From the NCBI RefSeq assembly GCF_014647235.1, contig NZ_BMOU01000003.1:124001-188000 (forward strand): 64,000 nt of DNA, in the 5' to 3' direction. Of this stretch, positions 1-10,000 are shown piece by piece; positions within the stretch are counted from its first letter, which is position 1, and each line of letters opens with the position of its first letter. Below the pieces are notes generated by a model. That model did not search any database. It saw only the letters and a program-made list of their open reading frames with translations, and was not told the DNA's origin. This DNA comes from Haloarcula pellucida. Lineage in GTDB: Archaea; Halobacteriota; Halobacteria; Halobacteriales; Haloarculaceae. The translations under genes and the position numbers were made by a program.

Positions 1-486
1 CATCTCGTATGACTTCACCGTGTCGATGGCCTGTTCGCGGCTCAGTTCGTCGAAGGACTTCCCGAAGCAGTCCTGTGCGATCTCCTCTCGGGTCGTGTAG
101 TCCGACGGACCAGTTCCGTCGGTGAACGGCTGCCGGTTGTAGATCGCCTGAACTGCCACGGCGCGGTCGGTGCTCAGTTCGTCGAAGTGCGAATCGAACT
201 TCGCGTGGGCGATGTCGTCGGGACTGTACGCCGGGTCCGACGGTAAGTCGCCGAACTGTTCGTCGTAGGCGTTCTGGGTCTCGATGGCCTGTTCGCGGCT
301 CAGTTCGTCGAAGGACTTCCCGTAGCAGTCCTGTGCGATCTCCTCTCGGGTCTTGATGTCCGACGGGTGGGTGCCGTCGGGGAACGGCTGGCGCTTCGCG
401 ATGGCCTCGACGGCGATAGCGCGTCGGTCGCTCAGTTCGTCGAGGTGCGCGTCGTACTTCGCGTGTGCTATCTCGTCCGGCGTGTA
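1..486 (-). repeat. Two 86-residue tandem protein repeats
   Basis: Inside the first gene, repeat 1 is encoded by 486-229 and repeat 2 by 228-1, which is cut by the window edge. Both start Y(T/S)PD(E/D)IAHAK and contain a shared RQPF(P/T)DGT segment, then TREEIAQDC(Y/F)GKSFDEL and SREQAI. Each repeat seems to hold two half-units ending in DELS..(R/Q)AI. I do not recognise this domain. It is helical in character, unlike the beta-sandwich domains before it. Confidence 0.7.
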
Positions 487-2976
487 CTCCGCCGGGTCGT
501 CCGAATCGTCGGCGGGCTCGATAGTGATCGTCGCCGTCGCCGAGTCGTCGTCGGTGAAGACGCCGTGTTCGTAATCGCCGGTGTCGAGTCCGCTCGTATC
601 GACGTCCTCGAACGTCACGGTCTCGGCGTCGCCGCCATCCAAGGTCACCTCTTCCGAGTCCAGCGCCTCGTCGGACTGCAGGGTGCCGTCCCCGTCGGTG
701 TCGAGGCGGAACTCGACGTCCTGCGTGGCTGCTTCGTCACCGTCGTTAGTGATCTCGGCGGAGACGTCGACGGCGTCACCCTGCGTCGCACTGTCGGGGG
801 CTTGCAGGTTCGACACCTCGAAGTTCGCCGGGTCTGGGTCCGGTTCCTCGACTGCGTCGACGGTAATCGATGCCCCGTCGGTATCGGTCACCGTGTAGGA
901 CTCGCCGACTTCGGTCCCGAGCGCGTCGACGCTGAGTCCGACGTCACTGGAGCCAGCGCTGTCGCCGCGGACGGTGACCGTCGCGATGGTGACGCTCCCG
1001 CTATCGGACGTATCGGCCAGCGCGGCCTGTACGTCCACGGAGCCACCGTCGCCGTCGATGGCGACGTCGGTCGTCTCCGACGACGGGTCGCCCCGGACGC
1101 TCACGTCGGTTATCGAGGCGACGCTCGGGTCGGCGAGGGTGACGCCGAAGTCGTACGCCCCGACGCCGCCGTCGGCGCTCTCGACGACCACGTCGTAGGT
1201 CGTCGAGTCGCCGGAATCGACAGTCGCACTACTCGGCGCTAGCTGGACCGCGGTCTCCAGATTCGGCGTGGATTCGTCGGACTCCTCGATAGTGATCGTC
1301 GCCGTCGCCGAGTCGTCGTCGGTGAAGACGCCGTGTTCGTAGTCGCCGGCGTCGAGCCCGCTCGTGTCGACGTCCTCGAACGTCACGGTCTCGGCGTCGC
1401 CACCGTCGAGCGTCAGTTCCTGCGAGGTCAGTGCCTCGTCGGACTGTAAGGTGCCGTCCCCGTCGGTGTCGAGGCGAAACTCGACGTCCTGCGTGGCATC
1501 TTCGTCACCGTCGTTCGTGATCTCGGCGGAGACGTCGATTGCGTCGCCCTGCGTCGCGCTGTCGGGGGCTTGCAGGTTCGACACCCCGAAGTTCGCCGGG
1601 TCAGGGTCAGGGTCCGGGTCAGGGTCCGGATCAGGGTCAGGGTCGGGGAGTGCCCTGACGTTGAGCGACGCGTCCGCGCTCTCGCTCACGGTGTAGGACT
1701 CGCCGGCTTCGGTTCCGAGTGCGTCGACGCTGAGTCCGACGTCGCTGCTGCCGGCACTGTCGCCGCGGACGGTCACCGTCGCGATAGTCACCGTCCCGGT
1801 CTGTTTCGTGTCTGCGAGCGCGACCATCACGTCGACTTCGGACCCGTCGCCGGCGATAGCGACGTCGGTCGTCTGGTCGGAGGGGTTCCCCTCGACGGTC
1901 ACGTCCGTTATCGAGGCGACGTTCAGGTCGGCGAGACTGACCGTGAAGTCGTACGCCCCGACGCCGCCGTTTGCGGGCGTCACGACCACGTCGTAGGTCG
2001 TCGTCTCGCCGACGTCGACGTTCCGACTACGCGGGGAGAGGCGGACGTTCGTTTCGGGTGCCGGGTCGGCGTCGTCGGACTCGATGGTGATCGTCGCCGT
2101 CGCCGAGTCGTCGTCGGTGAAGACGCCGTGTTCGTAGTCGCCGGCGTCGAGCCCGCTCGTGTCGACGTCCTCGAAGGTGACTGTATCGCTGTCGCCACCG
2201 TCGAGCGTCAGTTCCTTCGAGGTCAGCGCCTCGTCGGACTGCAGGGTGCCGTCCCCGTCGGTGTCGAGGCGGAACTCGACGTCCTGCGTGGCTGCTTCGT
2301 CACCGTCGTTCGTGACTTCGGCGGAGACGTCGATTGCGTCGCCCTGCGTCGCGCTGTCGGGGGCTTGCAGGTTCGACACCTCGAAGTTCGCCGGGTCTGG
2401 GTCCGGTTCCTCGACTGCGTCGACGGTGATCGAGGCGTCGGTCGCCTCGTTCACGGTGTAGGACTCGCCGGCTTCGGTCCCCAGTGCCGAGACGGTCAGA
2501 CCGACGTCGCTGCTGCCGGCCGCGTCACCGCTGACGGTGACCGTCGCGATGGTGACGCTCCCGCTATCGGACGTATCGGCCAGCGCGGCCTTCACGTCGA
2601 CGGCGGACCCGTCACCGGCGATGTCGACCTCGGTCGTCTGGTCGGAGGGGTCCCCCCCGACGGTCACGTCCGTTATCGAGGCGACGCTCGGGTCGGCGAG
2701 ACTGACCGTGAAGTCGTACGCCCCGACGCCGCCGTCGGCGCTCTCGACGACCACGTCGTAGGTCGTCGTGTCGCCGACCTCGACCGTCGCGCTACTGGGC
2801 TGGAGACTGACCGTGGTTCCGGGTCCCTCTTGCTGTTGTGGCGTCGCGATCTGCAGCGCGCCGCTCGGGCCGACGCCGACGGCGGCACCGCCGATACCGA
2901 CCGTCACGACGAGGGCCGCTATCGCGACGACGAGCACGCTCTTCGTCTCCAGCACCGCGGGGATGCTCGCTCGCAC
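1..2976 (-). CDS. Secreted cohesin/CARDB repeat protein, C-terminus beyond window
   Basis: The frame is open from a GTG at 2976 to base 1 (992 codons), so the C-terminus is missing. A Sec-type signal segment (VLVVAIAALVVTVGIGGAAV) is followed by three similar units. Each is a cohesin-like domain (GGVGAYDFTVSLADPSVASI type) plus a CARDB domain (NFEVSNLQAPDSATQGDAI type), joined by DP-rich linkers, one of them a run of seven DP pairs. Residues from about 831 onward form an 86-residue tandem repeat described separately. No dockerin is seen, so a scaffold role is possible (inference). The start lies 1 base past the upstream gene's stop (2978-2980), with GGAGGTGA just ahead of that stop, which suggests translational coupling. 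The three units are also near-identical in DNA, so unit number may vary between strains. Confidence 0.85.
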   Translation of the reverse strand, partial: MRASIPAVLETKSVLVVAIAALVVTVGIGGAAVGVGPSGALQIATPQQQEGPGTTVSLQPSSATVEVGDTTTYDVVVESADGGVGAYDFTVSLADPSVASITDVTVGGDPSDQTTEVDIAGDGSAVDVKAALADTSDSGSVTIATVTVSGDAAGSSDVGLTVSALGTEAGESYTVNEATDASITVDAVEEPDPDPANFEVSNLQAPDSATQGDAIDVSAEVTNDGDEAATQDVEFRLDTDGDGTLQSDEALTSKELTLDGGDSDTVTFEDVDTSGLDAGDYEHGVFTDDDSATATITIESDDADPAPETNVRLSPRSRNVDVGETTTYDVVVTPANGGVGAYDFTVSLADLNVASITDVTVEGNPSDQTTDVAIAGDGSEVDVMVALADTKQTGTVTIATVTVRGDSAGSSDVGLSVDALGTEAGESYTVSESADASLNVRALPDPDPDPDPDPDPDPDPANFGVSNLQAPDSATQGDAIDVSAEITNDGDEDATQDVEFRLDTDGDGTLQSDEALTSQELTLDGGDAETVTFEDVDTSGLDAGDYEHGVFTDDDSATATITIEESDESTPNLETAVQLAPSSATVDSGDSTTYDVVVESADGGVGAYDFGVTLADPSVASITDVSVRGDPSSETTDVAIDGDGGSVDVQAALADTSDSGSVTIATVTVRGDSAGSSDVGLSVDALGTEVGESYTVTDTDGASITVDAVEEPDPDPANFEVSNLQAPDSATQGDAVDVSAEITNDGDEAATQDVEFRLDTDGDGTLQSDEALDSEEVTLDGGDAETVTFEDVDTSGLDTGDYEHGVFTDDDSATATITIEPADDSDDPAEYTPDEIAHAKYDAHLDELSDRRAIAVEAIAKRQPFPDGTHPSDIKTREEIAQDCYGKSFDELSREQAIETQNAYDEQFGDLPSDPAYSPDDIAHAKFDSHFDELSTDRAVAVQAIYNRQPFTDGTGPSDYTTREEIAQDCFGKSFDELSREQAIDTVKSYEM

Positions 2977-2977
2977 A

Positions 2978-4804
2978 CTAGTTCACCTCCGTGAACAACT
3001 TTTGTACGTCGACCACGTCGACGGTGCCGTCGCCGTTGAAGTCGAAGTTCTCGGGGTTGTTCTGGACGGTGTCGCTCTCCAGATTGGCGAACAGGGCCTG
3101 CACGTCGACGACGTCGACCGCTCCGTCGCCGTTGACGTCCTCGTAGAGGCCGTCGTCGTCCGGGTCGGACGGTGCGTTGGCGAAGTCGCCGACGGGTGGC
3201 AGACTCGCATCTTCAACGGTGAGCGTGGCCGTCGCGGAGTCGTTCTCGGTGTACACGCCGTGGGTGTACTCGCCGGGGTCGAGACCGCTCGTGTCGACGT
3301 CCTCGAACGTCACCGTCGTGGACGCACCGGGGTCGAGAGTCACGTCCTGACTCGCCAGCGCCGTCCCGTCGACGCGGAACTCGACGGTCTGCGTGGCGGT
3401 CTGTTCGCCCGTGTTCTCGACGGTCGCCGAGACGTCGACGACGTCACCTTGGGTGACCGTCACGTCGGTCGGGCTCAGGTTCGAGACCGCGAAGTTCGCG
3501 GGTTCGGGCGGCGCTTCGACGGTCACGGACGCCCCGTTCGTGTCAGTCACGTCGTAGCCGGTGCCGCTCTCGTCGAAGACCAGCACCGCGTCGTTGCCGT
3601 CGGACGGTGCGAGAGTCAGCCCGGCGGTCCCGGCGCTCTCGCCTTGGACGGTCACTTCGGCGACCGTGACGCTGCCGGTGTCCGCGGTGTCCCGGAACGC
3701 GTACTCGACGTCCACCGACGACCCGTCGTCGGCGACGTCGATTTCGGAGCTTCCGGACCCGAGGACCGTGGCACTCGTTATCGTCGCGACGCTCGTGTCG
3801 TCGACGGCGACGCTGAACTCGGCGGCTCCGACGCCGCCGTCCACGCCGTCCACGACGACGTCGTAGGTGACTGCCTGCCCGGTGGTGACCGTCTGGTCAC
3901 TGGGCTGGAGGCTCACCGTCGTCTCCGGTGCCGGTTCGGGTGGCTCCTCGATAGTTATCGTCGCCGTCGCGGTGTCGTCGGGCGTCGCCACGCCGTGGGT
4001 GACGGTCCCGGTCGAGAGGCCGCTGGTGTCGATATCCGTGAACTCGACGGTGGTCGAGGCCCCCGCGTCCAACTGCACGTCCTGTGAGGCGACCGCGCTC
4101 TCGTCGGCAATGGAGTCGTCGCCGTCAGTGTCGACGCGGAACTCGACGGCCTTCGTGTCGGCCTGCCCGCCGGTGTTCTCGACGGTCGCGGAGACGTCGA
4201 TGGCGTCGCCCTGCGTCGCGCTGGCGGGCGCCTGCAGGTTCGACACCTCGAAGTTCGCCGGGTCGGGTGCCGGTTGGTCACCGACGACGTTCAGCGTCGC
4301 GTCGTTCGTGCCGGTCACGTCGTAGCCGGTGCCGCCCTCGTCGAAGACTAGCACATCGTCGTTGCCCGACGCAGGTGCGAGACTGACGCCGGTCGAGCCG
4401 TCACTGACGCCCTGAACGGTCACTTCGGCTATCGTGACGCTGCCGGTATCTGCCGTGTCCCGGAACGCGTACTCGACGTCGACGGACGATCCGTCGGCGG
4501 CGATATCCGTGTTGGTCGCCCCGGAGCCGAGGACCGTGACGTCGGTAATCTCCGCGACGCTCGGGTCGTCGACCGTCACGCTGAACTCGGCGGCCCCGAC
4601 GCCGCCGTCAGCGCTGTCCACGACGACCTCGAACGTGGTGGTCTGACCGACATCGACGCTCGTGTCCGCCGGAACGAGACTCACGGTCGTCCCGCCGGCG
4701 GCCGCTGCGAGCGGGGCCGCTGCGGAGACGACCACCAACAGCGCGACCGCCGTGACGACGAGGTGCCATCCGCGGCCGGTGTCCGATAGTCGGTCGACAG
4801 TCAT
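2978..4804 (-). CDS. Secreted cohesin-CARDB-dockerin protein
   Basis: This 608-residue extracellular protein has an N-terminal signal peptide (LVVTAVALLVVVSAAAPLAA). Its modules in order are cohesin-like (about 38-170), CARDB (about 180-285), a second cohesin-like (about 295-430), a second CARDB (about 440-530) and a C-terminal type I dockerin (about 540-608). The dockerin has two calcium loops, DVNGDGAVDVVDVQALF and DFNGDGTVDVVDVQKLF. No C-terminal membrane anchor follows it, so attachment through cohesin-dockerin binding is plausible (inference). The ATG at 4804 is 3 bases past the upstream gene's stop, and GAGGTGA lies about 10 bases before it. No catalytic domain is visible, so the role is structural or adhesive. 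Confidence 0.88.
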   Translation of the reverse strand: MTVDRLSDTGRGWHLVVTAVALLVVVSAAAPLAAAAGGTTVSLVPADTSVDVGQTTTFEVVVDSADGGVGAAEFSVTVDDPSVAEITDVTVLGSGATNTDIAADGSSVDVEYAFRDTADTGSVTIAEVTVQGVSDGSTGVSLAPASGNDDVLVFDEGGTGYDVTGTNDATLNVVGDQPAPDPANFEVSNLQAPASATQGDAIDVSATVENTGGQADTKAVEFRVDTDGDDSIADESAVASQDVQLDAGASTTVEFTDIDTSGLSTGTVTHGVATPDDTATATITIEEPPEPAPETTVSLQPSDQTVTTGQAVTYDVVVDGVDGGVGAAEFSVAVDDTSVATITSATVLGSGSSEIDVADDGSSVDVEYAFRDTADTGSVTVAEVTVQGESAGTAGLTLAPSDGNDAVLVFDESGTGYDVTDTNGASVTVEAPPEPANFAVSNLSPTDVTVTQGDVVDVSATVENTGEQTATQTVEFRVDGTALASQDVTLDPGASTTVTFEDVDTSGLDPGEYTHGVYTENDSATATLTVEDASLPPVGDFANAPSDPDDDGLYEDVNGDGAVDVVDVQALFANLESDTVQNNPENFDFNGDGTVDVVDVQKLFTEVN

Positions 4805-4807
4805 CGG

Positions 4808-6904
4808 TTACGCCGTCACCTCGCTGAAGAGCGCTTGCGCGTCGCCGACGTTGATCACGCCGTCGCCGTTGAAGTCGTACGATGCGACGTAGTTCTGGAC
4901 GGCCGCCGAGTCGCGGTTGCTGAACAGCGCCTGTGCGTCCCCGACGTCGACCGAACCGTCGCCGTTGACGTCCTCGTAGAGGCCGTCGTCGTCCGGGTCA
5001 CCGGGGAGCAGGCCGTCGCCGTTGACGTCCGGCGGGGTGAACTCTATCTCCGCCGTCTCGTTGTCTGCGGCCGTGAACACGCCGTACTGGCGCGGGCCGA
5101 AGTCGGCGTCCGACGGCACGGAGAAGGTGAACGTCACCTGGTCCGTCGCGCCGGCCGCAATCGTCTCCTGTTTGGTGACGACGGTCTCTAAGTCACCGTC
5201 GCCGTCGGCGTCGATGCGGAACTCGACGGGCTGGGTGCTCTCGACGCTCCCGTCGTTGGTGACGTTCGCCGTGACCGTCATAGTGCTCCCGACGGCCGCT
5301 TTATCGGGCGCACTGAGGTCGGAGACGAGGAACTGGACCGCCTGCACGTCGAGGGATGCACCGTTGGTGCCGGTCACGTCGTATCCCTGCCCGCTCTCGT
5401 CGAACACGAGCACCTCGCTGTTGGTGTCGGTCGGTTCGAGAGAGAGGTTCGCGGTGCCCGCGTTCACGCCTTCGACGGAAACCGTCGCGACGACGACACT
5501 GCCCGTGTCGGCGGTGTCCGCGAACGCGTATTCGAGGTCGACCCACGAGCCGTCGGCGGCGATTTCTATCTCTTCGGTCGCGCTATCGTCGGCGACGCTC
5601 GCGCCGGTGATTTCGGCGGCGGTCGTGTTGTCGACAGCGATGCGGAGTTCGGCGGCCCCGACGCCGCCCTGTGCGTCGTCCACGACGACGTCGTACGTCG
5701 TCCCGATGCCGACCGCAGTGGTCTGGTCGGTGGGTTGGAGGCTCACCGTCGTCTGCTTGGTCGGCGGTTCTTCGATGGTGATCGTCGCCGTCGCGGTGTC
5801 GTCGGGCGTCACGACGCCGTGGGTGACCGTCCCGGTCGAGAAGCCGCTGGTGTCGATATCCGTGAACTCGACGGTGGTCGAGGCTCCGGCGTCCAACTGC
5901 ACGTCCTGTGAGGCGACCGCGCTCTCGTCGGCAATGGAGTCGTCGCCGTCAGTGTCGACGCGGAACTCGACGGCCTTCGTGTCGGCCTGCCCGCCGGTGT
6001 TCTCGACGTCGGCCGAGACGTCGATAGTGTCGCCCTGCGTCGCGCTGGCGGGCGCCTGCAGGTTCGACACCTGGAAGTTCGCCGCATCGGGTGGCTGGAC
6101 GGTGACGTTGACGAGGTCCGAATCGGACGCGCCGTCGTCGTCGGTGACGGTGAGGTCGAACGTCAGCGTCGTCTCCGAGTTCACGTCCGGCGCAGTGAAC
6201 GTCGGGGTGGCCGTGTCCGCGCCGCTCAACGTGACCCCGCTACTGGTCGTCTCCGTCCACGAGTAGTTCAGGGTCCCATCGGGGTCGGTCGAGTTGGTTC
6301 CGTCGAGCGTGACCGTATCGCCCGACGTGACGGTCTGGTCCGCACCCGCGTCCGCGGTGGGCGGGACGTTAACCTCTTCGACGGTGAGCGTCGCACTCCC
6401 GACGTTGTTCAACGTGTACCCGGACCCGTTCTCGTCGAAGACGACGAGGTTGCCGGTCTGGCTGTTCTGGACGACGTTCACGTCAGTCGAACCGGCCGCG
6501 GCCCCCTGCAAGGTCACCTCGACCATAGTGACCGCACCGGTGTCGGGGCTGTCGGCGAAGGCGTACTTGACGTCTGCTGCCGCCCCGCCGCCGGTGATGT
6601 TGTTGTCGGTGACGCCGGGGGTGTGTAACACTGTCACGTCCGTGATGGTCGCGACGCCCGGGTCGCTGAGTTCGACGCCGAGTTCCGCGGCACCGACGCC
6701 GTCGTCAGCGTTGGCGACCCCTATCTGGACAGTCGTGTTCTCGTCCGGGGCGATGGTGTTGTCGCTGTCTGTAATCGATACCGTCAGGTCTGTGGTCGTC
6801 GCCGCGCTAGCGAGGCCAGCGGTCGTCCCGAGGACGACGATGGTCGCTAACAGCAGGCTCAGGACCTGCGACCGCGATGGGTTCGTGAGTCCGTGTGATG
6901 TCAT
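4808..6904 (-). CDS. Secreted cohesin-PKD-CARDB-cohesin-dockerin protein
   Basis: The 698-residue product has a signal peptide (VLSLLLATIVVLGTTAGLAS). Its modules are a cohesin-like domain (about 38-175), a PKD domain beginning PPTADAGADQTV (about 180-275), CARDB (about 280-380), a second cohesin-like domain (about 385-520), a CARDB-like domain (about 525-625) and a C-terminal dockerin. The dockerin loops read DVNGDGSVDVGDAQALF and DFNGDGVINVGDAQALF. Unlike the next gene's dockerin, both loops have GDAQ where that one has VDVQ. It sits directly upstream of the 2978-4804 gene with a 3-base gap, so the two are surely co-transcribed. It has cohesins and a dockerin in one chain, so it could bridge other components. 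Confidence 0.88.
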   Translation of the reverse strand: MTSHGLTNPSRSQVLSLLLATIVVLGTTAGLASAATTTDLTVSITDSDNTIAPDENTTVQIGVANADDGVGAAELGVELSDPGVATITDVTVLHTPGVTDNNITGGGAAADVKYAFADSPDTGAVTMVEVTLQGAAAGSTDVNVVQNSQTGNLVVFDENGSGYTLNNVGSATLTVEEVNVPPTADAGADQTVTSGDTVTLDGTNSTDPDGTLNYSWTETTSSGVTLSGADTATPTFTAPDVNSETTLTFDLTVTDDDGASDSDLVNVTVQPPDAANFQVSNLQAPASATQGDTIDVSADVENTGGQADTKAVEFRVDTDGDDSIADESAVASQDVQLDAGASTTVEFTDIDTSGFSTGTVTHGVVTPDDTATATITIEEPPTKQTTVSLQPTDQTTAVGIGTTYDVVVDDAQGGVGAAELRIAVDNTTAAEITGASVADDSATEEIEIAADGSWVDLEYAFADTADTGSVVVATVSVEGVNAGTANLSLEPTDTNSEVLVFDESGQGYDVTGTNGASLDVQAVQFLVSDLSAPDKAAVGSTMTVTANVTNDGSVESTQPVEFRIDADGDGDLETVVTKQETIAAGATDQVTFTFSVPSDADFGPRQYGVFTAADNETAEIEFTPPDVNGDGLLPGDPDDDGLYEDVNGDGSVDVGDAQALFSNRDSAAVQNYVASYDFNGDGVINVGDAQALFSEVTA

Positions 6905-7030
6905 TGTGTCGGGTTTCGCGTCGTTTCGTTCCGGAGCCGATGCGTGATTTCGTGGTGCGAGTGAGACGCCGACCCGGCGGAGACGGTCTGCCTCTGGAGT
7001 GGTGCCGGGTCGGGGTGGAGCCGAGGCTGA

Positions 7031-10000
7031 TCAGGCCTCCAGTCCGTTGGCGAACAGCGCCTGTGCGTCCCCGACGTTCACCGAGCCGTCCTCGTTGAAG
7101 TCGAACGCCTCCACGTTGTCCTGCACGACCGGGTCGTCGGAGTTCGCGAACAGCGCCTGTGCGTCCCCGACGTTCACCGAGCCGTCACCGTTGACGTCCT
7201 CGTACTTGCCGTCGCCGTCCGGGTCCGTCGGCGCGTTCTCGAAGTCACCGATGGGACCGGGCCCGTCGGCGAGTTGGAGGATAACGTAGTCCGAGGTCGG
7301 ACCAGTGTCGCCGTTGGGCTCCTCCACGTAGGCGACGAAGTAGTTCTGACCGCCCTCGGCGGTGGAGTTCGTCAGCGTGACGTCCACCGTCGCCGTGCCG
7401 GTCGAGTCGGTCGTCGTCGAGTAGTACTGGACGTCGACCGCCTTGTTGGCCTCGTAGTCCTCGATTTCGTAGGGGTCGGGGACGTTCGAGAGGTTCAGTT
7501 CGCCCTCGATGCGGAGGAGCGTCACGTCCGCGTTCGCGGGCGCACCGGAGATGCTGACGGTCTGGTTCTCGTCGAACACCGTCGCCGCGGTGTGCCGGTC
7601 GGACAGCGTCGTCGCGGACAGCGAGACGTTGTCGACGCCGATGCTCGGCGGCGACTCGTCGGTGTCGTTCAGCACCGTGGCTTGTGACCCGCCGGCACTG
7701 CCGTCGCCGACGAGCGTCGCTTCGTGCATCCCGGTCGACTCCGCACCGACCGAGACGGTGCCACCGGACAGTTCGAGCCCGGAGACCGGCCCCGCGGCCT
7801 GCGAACCGAGGGTGGTGCTACTGATGCTGGTCGGGTCGTTGTCGATGGAGAACGCCATCGTCTCGCTCGGTTCGAAGCCCGAGAGCGTGACGATCAGCGT
7901 GTCGTAGCCCGCGCTGTTGTTCTGCCCGTTGTGGAAGTTCGTGTACTCGACGTTCTCCACGGTGACGTCGCCGCTGTCGAGGGTGAACTCCTTGCCGACG
8001 TCGTCACCGGCGGTGTTGAACGGATCGAACACCATGTCCGGCAGGACCGTGTCGTTCAGGTCCACACGGAGCGTCGTGATGCTCGTGTCACCGGTGTTGG
8101 TGACTTGATACGACCCGGCGCCGTAGGTGCTCGCCTCGATACCGCTGTTCGGCGTCAGCGCCACGCTGGCACTGGTGTTGCCGGAGACTGCGGTCGCGTC
8201 GTACTCCAGCGCCACCGTCTGTGAGACGGCCCCGGTCGAACTGGGACCGTCCTGCACGGCGGCTTGGTAGTAGTTCAGGTTCGTCGTGTCGAGCGTGACC
8301 GGGACCGTGGCCTGCCCGGTCGAGTCGAGCGTGACCGTCTGGTTGCTGACGACTTCGGCGTTGTCGGCCTCGTAGGCGTCCACGTCGTAGCCGTCCGACG
8401 GCGGTTCGCTCGCTTCGATGGTGAGCAGGTTCACCGTCGCACCCGCGGGTCCGCTCAGCGTGAGGTTCTGCTGCTGGTCGCTGACCGTCGCGGCCTCGTG
8501 GGCCGGGAAGTCGGTCGGGCCGAGCGTGACGCCGTCGACGCCGAGCGTGGGTGCAGCCGAAGACCCGGCGCTCACGGTAGCCTGTGACCCGCCTGCGGAG
8601 CCGTCGGTGTACAGGTCGTTCGAGACGGTCCCGCTACTCGACGAGACCGTGACCGCGGAGCCCGAGAGTTCGAGGCCCGAGACCGATCCGGCGCCGCCGG
8701 TCGTGGAGGCGCCCTTGATGGTCGTCGGGTCGATGTCCGTCGAGAACGTCACCGTCTCGCCGGCCTCGAAGTCGGTGAACTCCAGCGTCAGGACGTCGTA
8801 GCCTTCGCTGTCGTTCACGCCGTTGTGCGGTTGGCTGAACACCGTCGCGGAGTCGGTCGTGACCACGCCGACGCCGTCGCCGGACTCGCTGTCGATGACG
8901 ACGCCTTTGGCCGTCGAGTCACCAGCGGTGCCGTTGGGGTCGAACACCGCGTCGGGAATCGCGCTCTCGCTCAGGTCTATCTGGACCGAGGAGATGTTGT
9001 CATCACCGGTGTTCGTGACGCTGAACGACCCACCGGAGTAGGTGCTCGCGTCGATACCACCGTTCTCGGTGACCGTCACGTCGGCGCTGGTCCCGGTCGG
9101 TGCCGGTTCGACCTCTGTGACCTTGATAGCGGATATCTTCGCGTTGTCGTAGGTCGCCTCGAAGTCGATGTCGAGTTGGCCGTCGGTGACCTCGACCGTG
9201 TAAGTCTTCTCGGTCGCGTTGAGCGTGCCGACCTCGGCGAAGAGGTCGAAGTTCGTGAACTTCTGATCGTTCTCGATGCTCGCGTTGAACAGCCGGTCGT
9301 TCTCGTTCGTGCCGTCGCTGGGCCCCGAGGAGTCCGGCGAGTCGTTCGGCGAGACGCCCTGATAGATTTCGGCGAACTTCAGCGTGACCTGATAGGTCCC
9401 GTTCTGGACCGGCACGTCGTAGCCGAACGGGTCACCGTAGCGTTCGGTCGTGTACAGCAGGTCGTCGTCGGTGTTGTTTATCTCCGTCGTGGAGTCGATG
9501 CTGTAGGTGCTGCCGGCGGTGAAGTTCTTGTCGGCGGCGTACACCGTGCCGTCGGTGGCCGTGTACTGGTTGCCGCCGGAGTTCACCGCGAACACGACAT
9601 CGCCGGTCGCGGTGTCGGTGTCCTGCACCGTGACGTTCACGAGGTCCGTGTCGTAGTCCTGGCCGTCCGAGACGTTCACTTCGAAGGTGAGCGTCTCGTC
9701 ACTGCTGACCTCCGGCGCGGTGAACGTCGGTTCCTGTGCGTCGTTGGCGCTCAGGCTCACGTCGGGGCCTGCCGTCTGAGTCCAGGTGTACCCGAGTTGG
9801 TCGCCATCCGGGTCGGAGGACCCGGTGGCGTTGAGCGTGACCGACGTGCCTTCGTCGACCGTCTGGTCGTCGCCCGCGTCGGCAATCGGTGCCTGGTTCG
9901 CGGGCGGCGTCACGTACTCGGCGGAGATGTCGGTCCACGTCGCCGGGAACGTCGAACTCGCGCCGTTAGACGTCGAGATGATACCGACCGCGAGGCCGCT

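Noticed and set aside
367-2994. Long plus-strand open frames opposite the cohesin gene
   Set aside because: They are arginine/valine-rich mirrors of the real minus-strand gene, caused by its high GC and repeated DNA.
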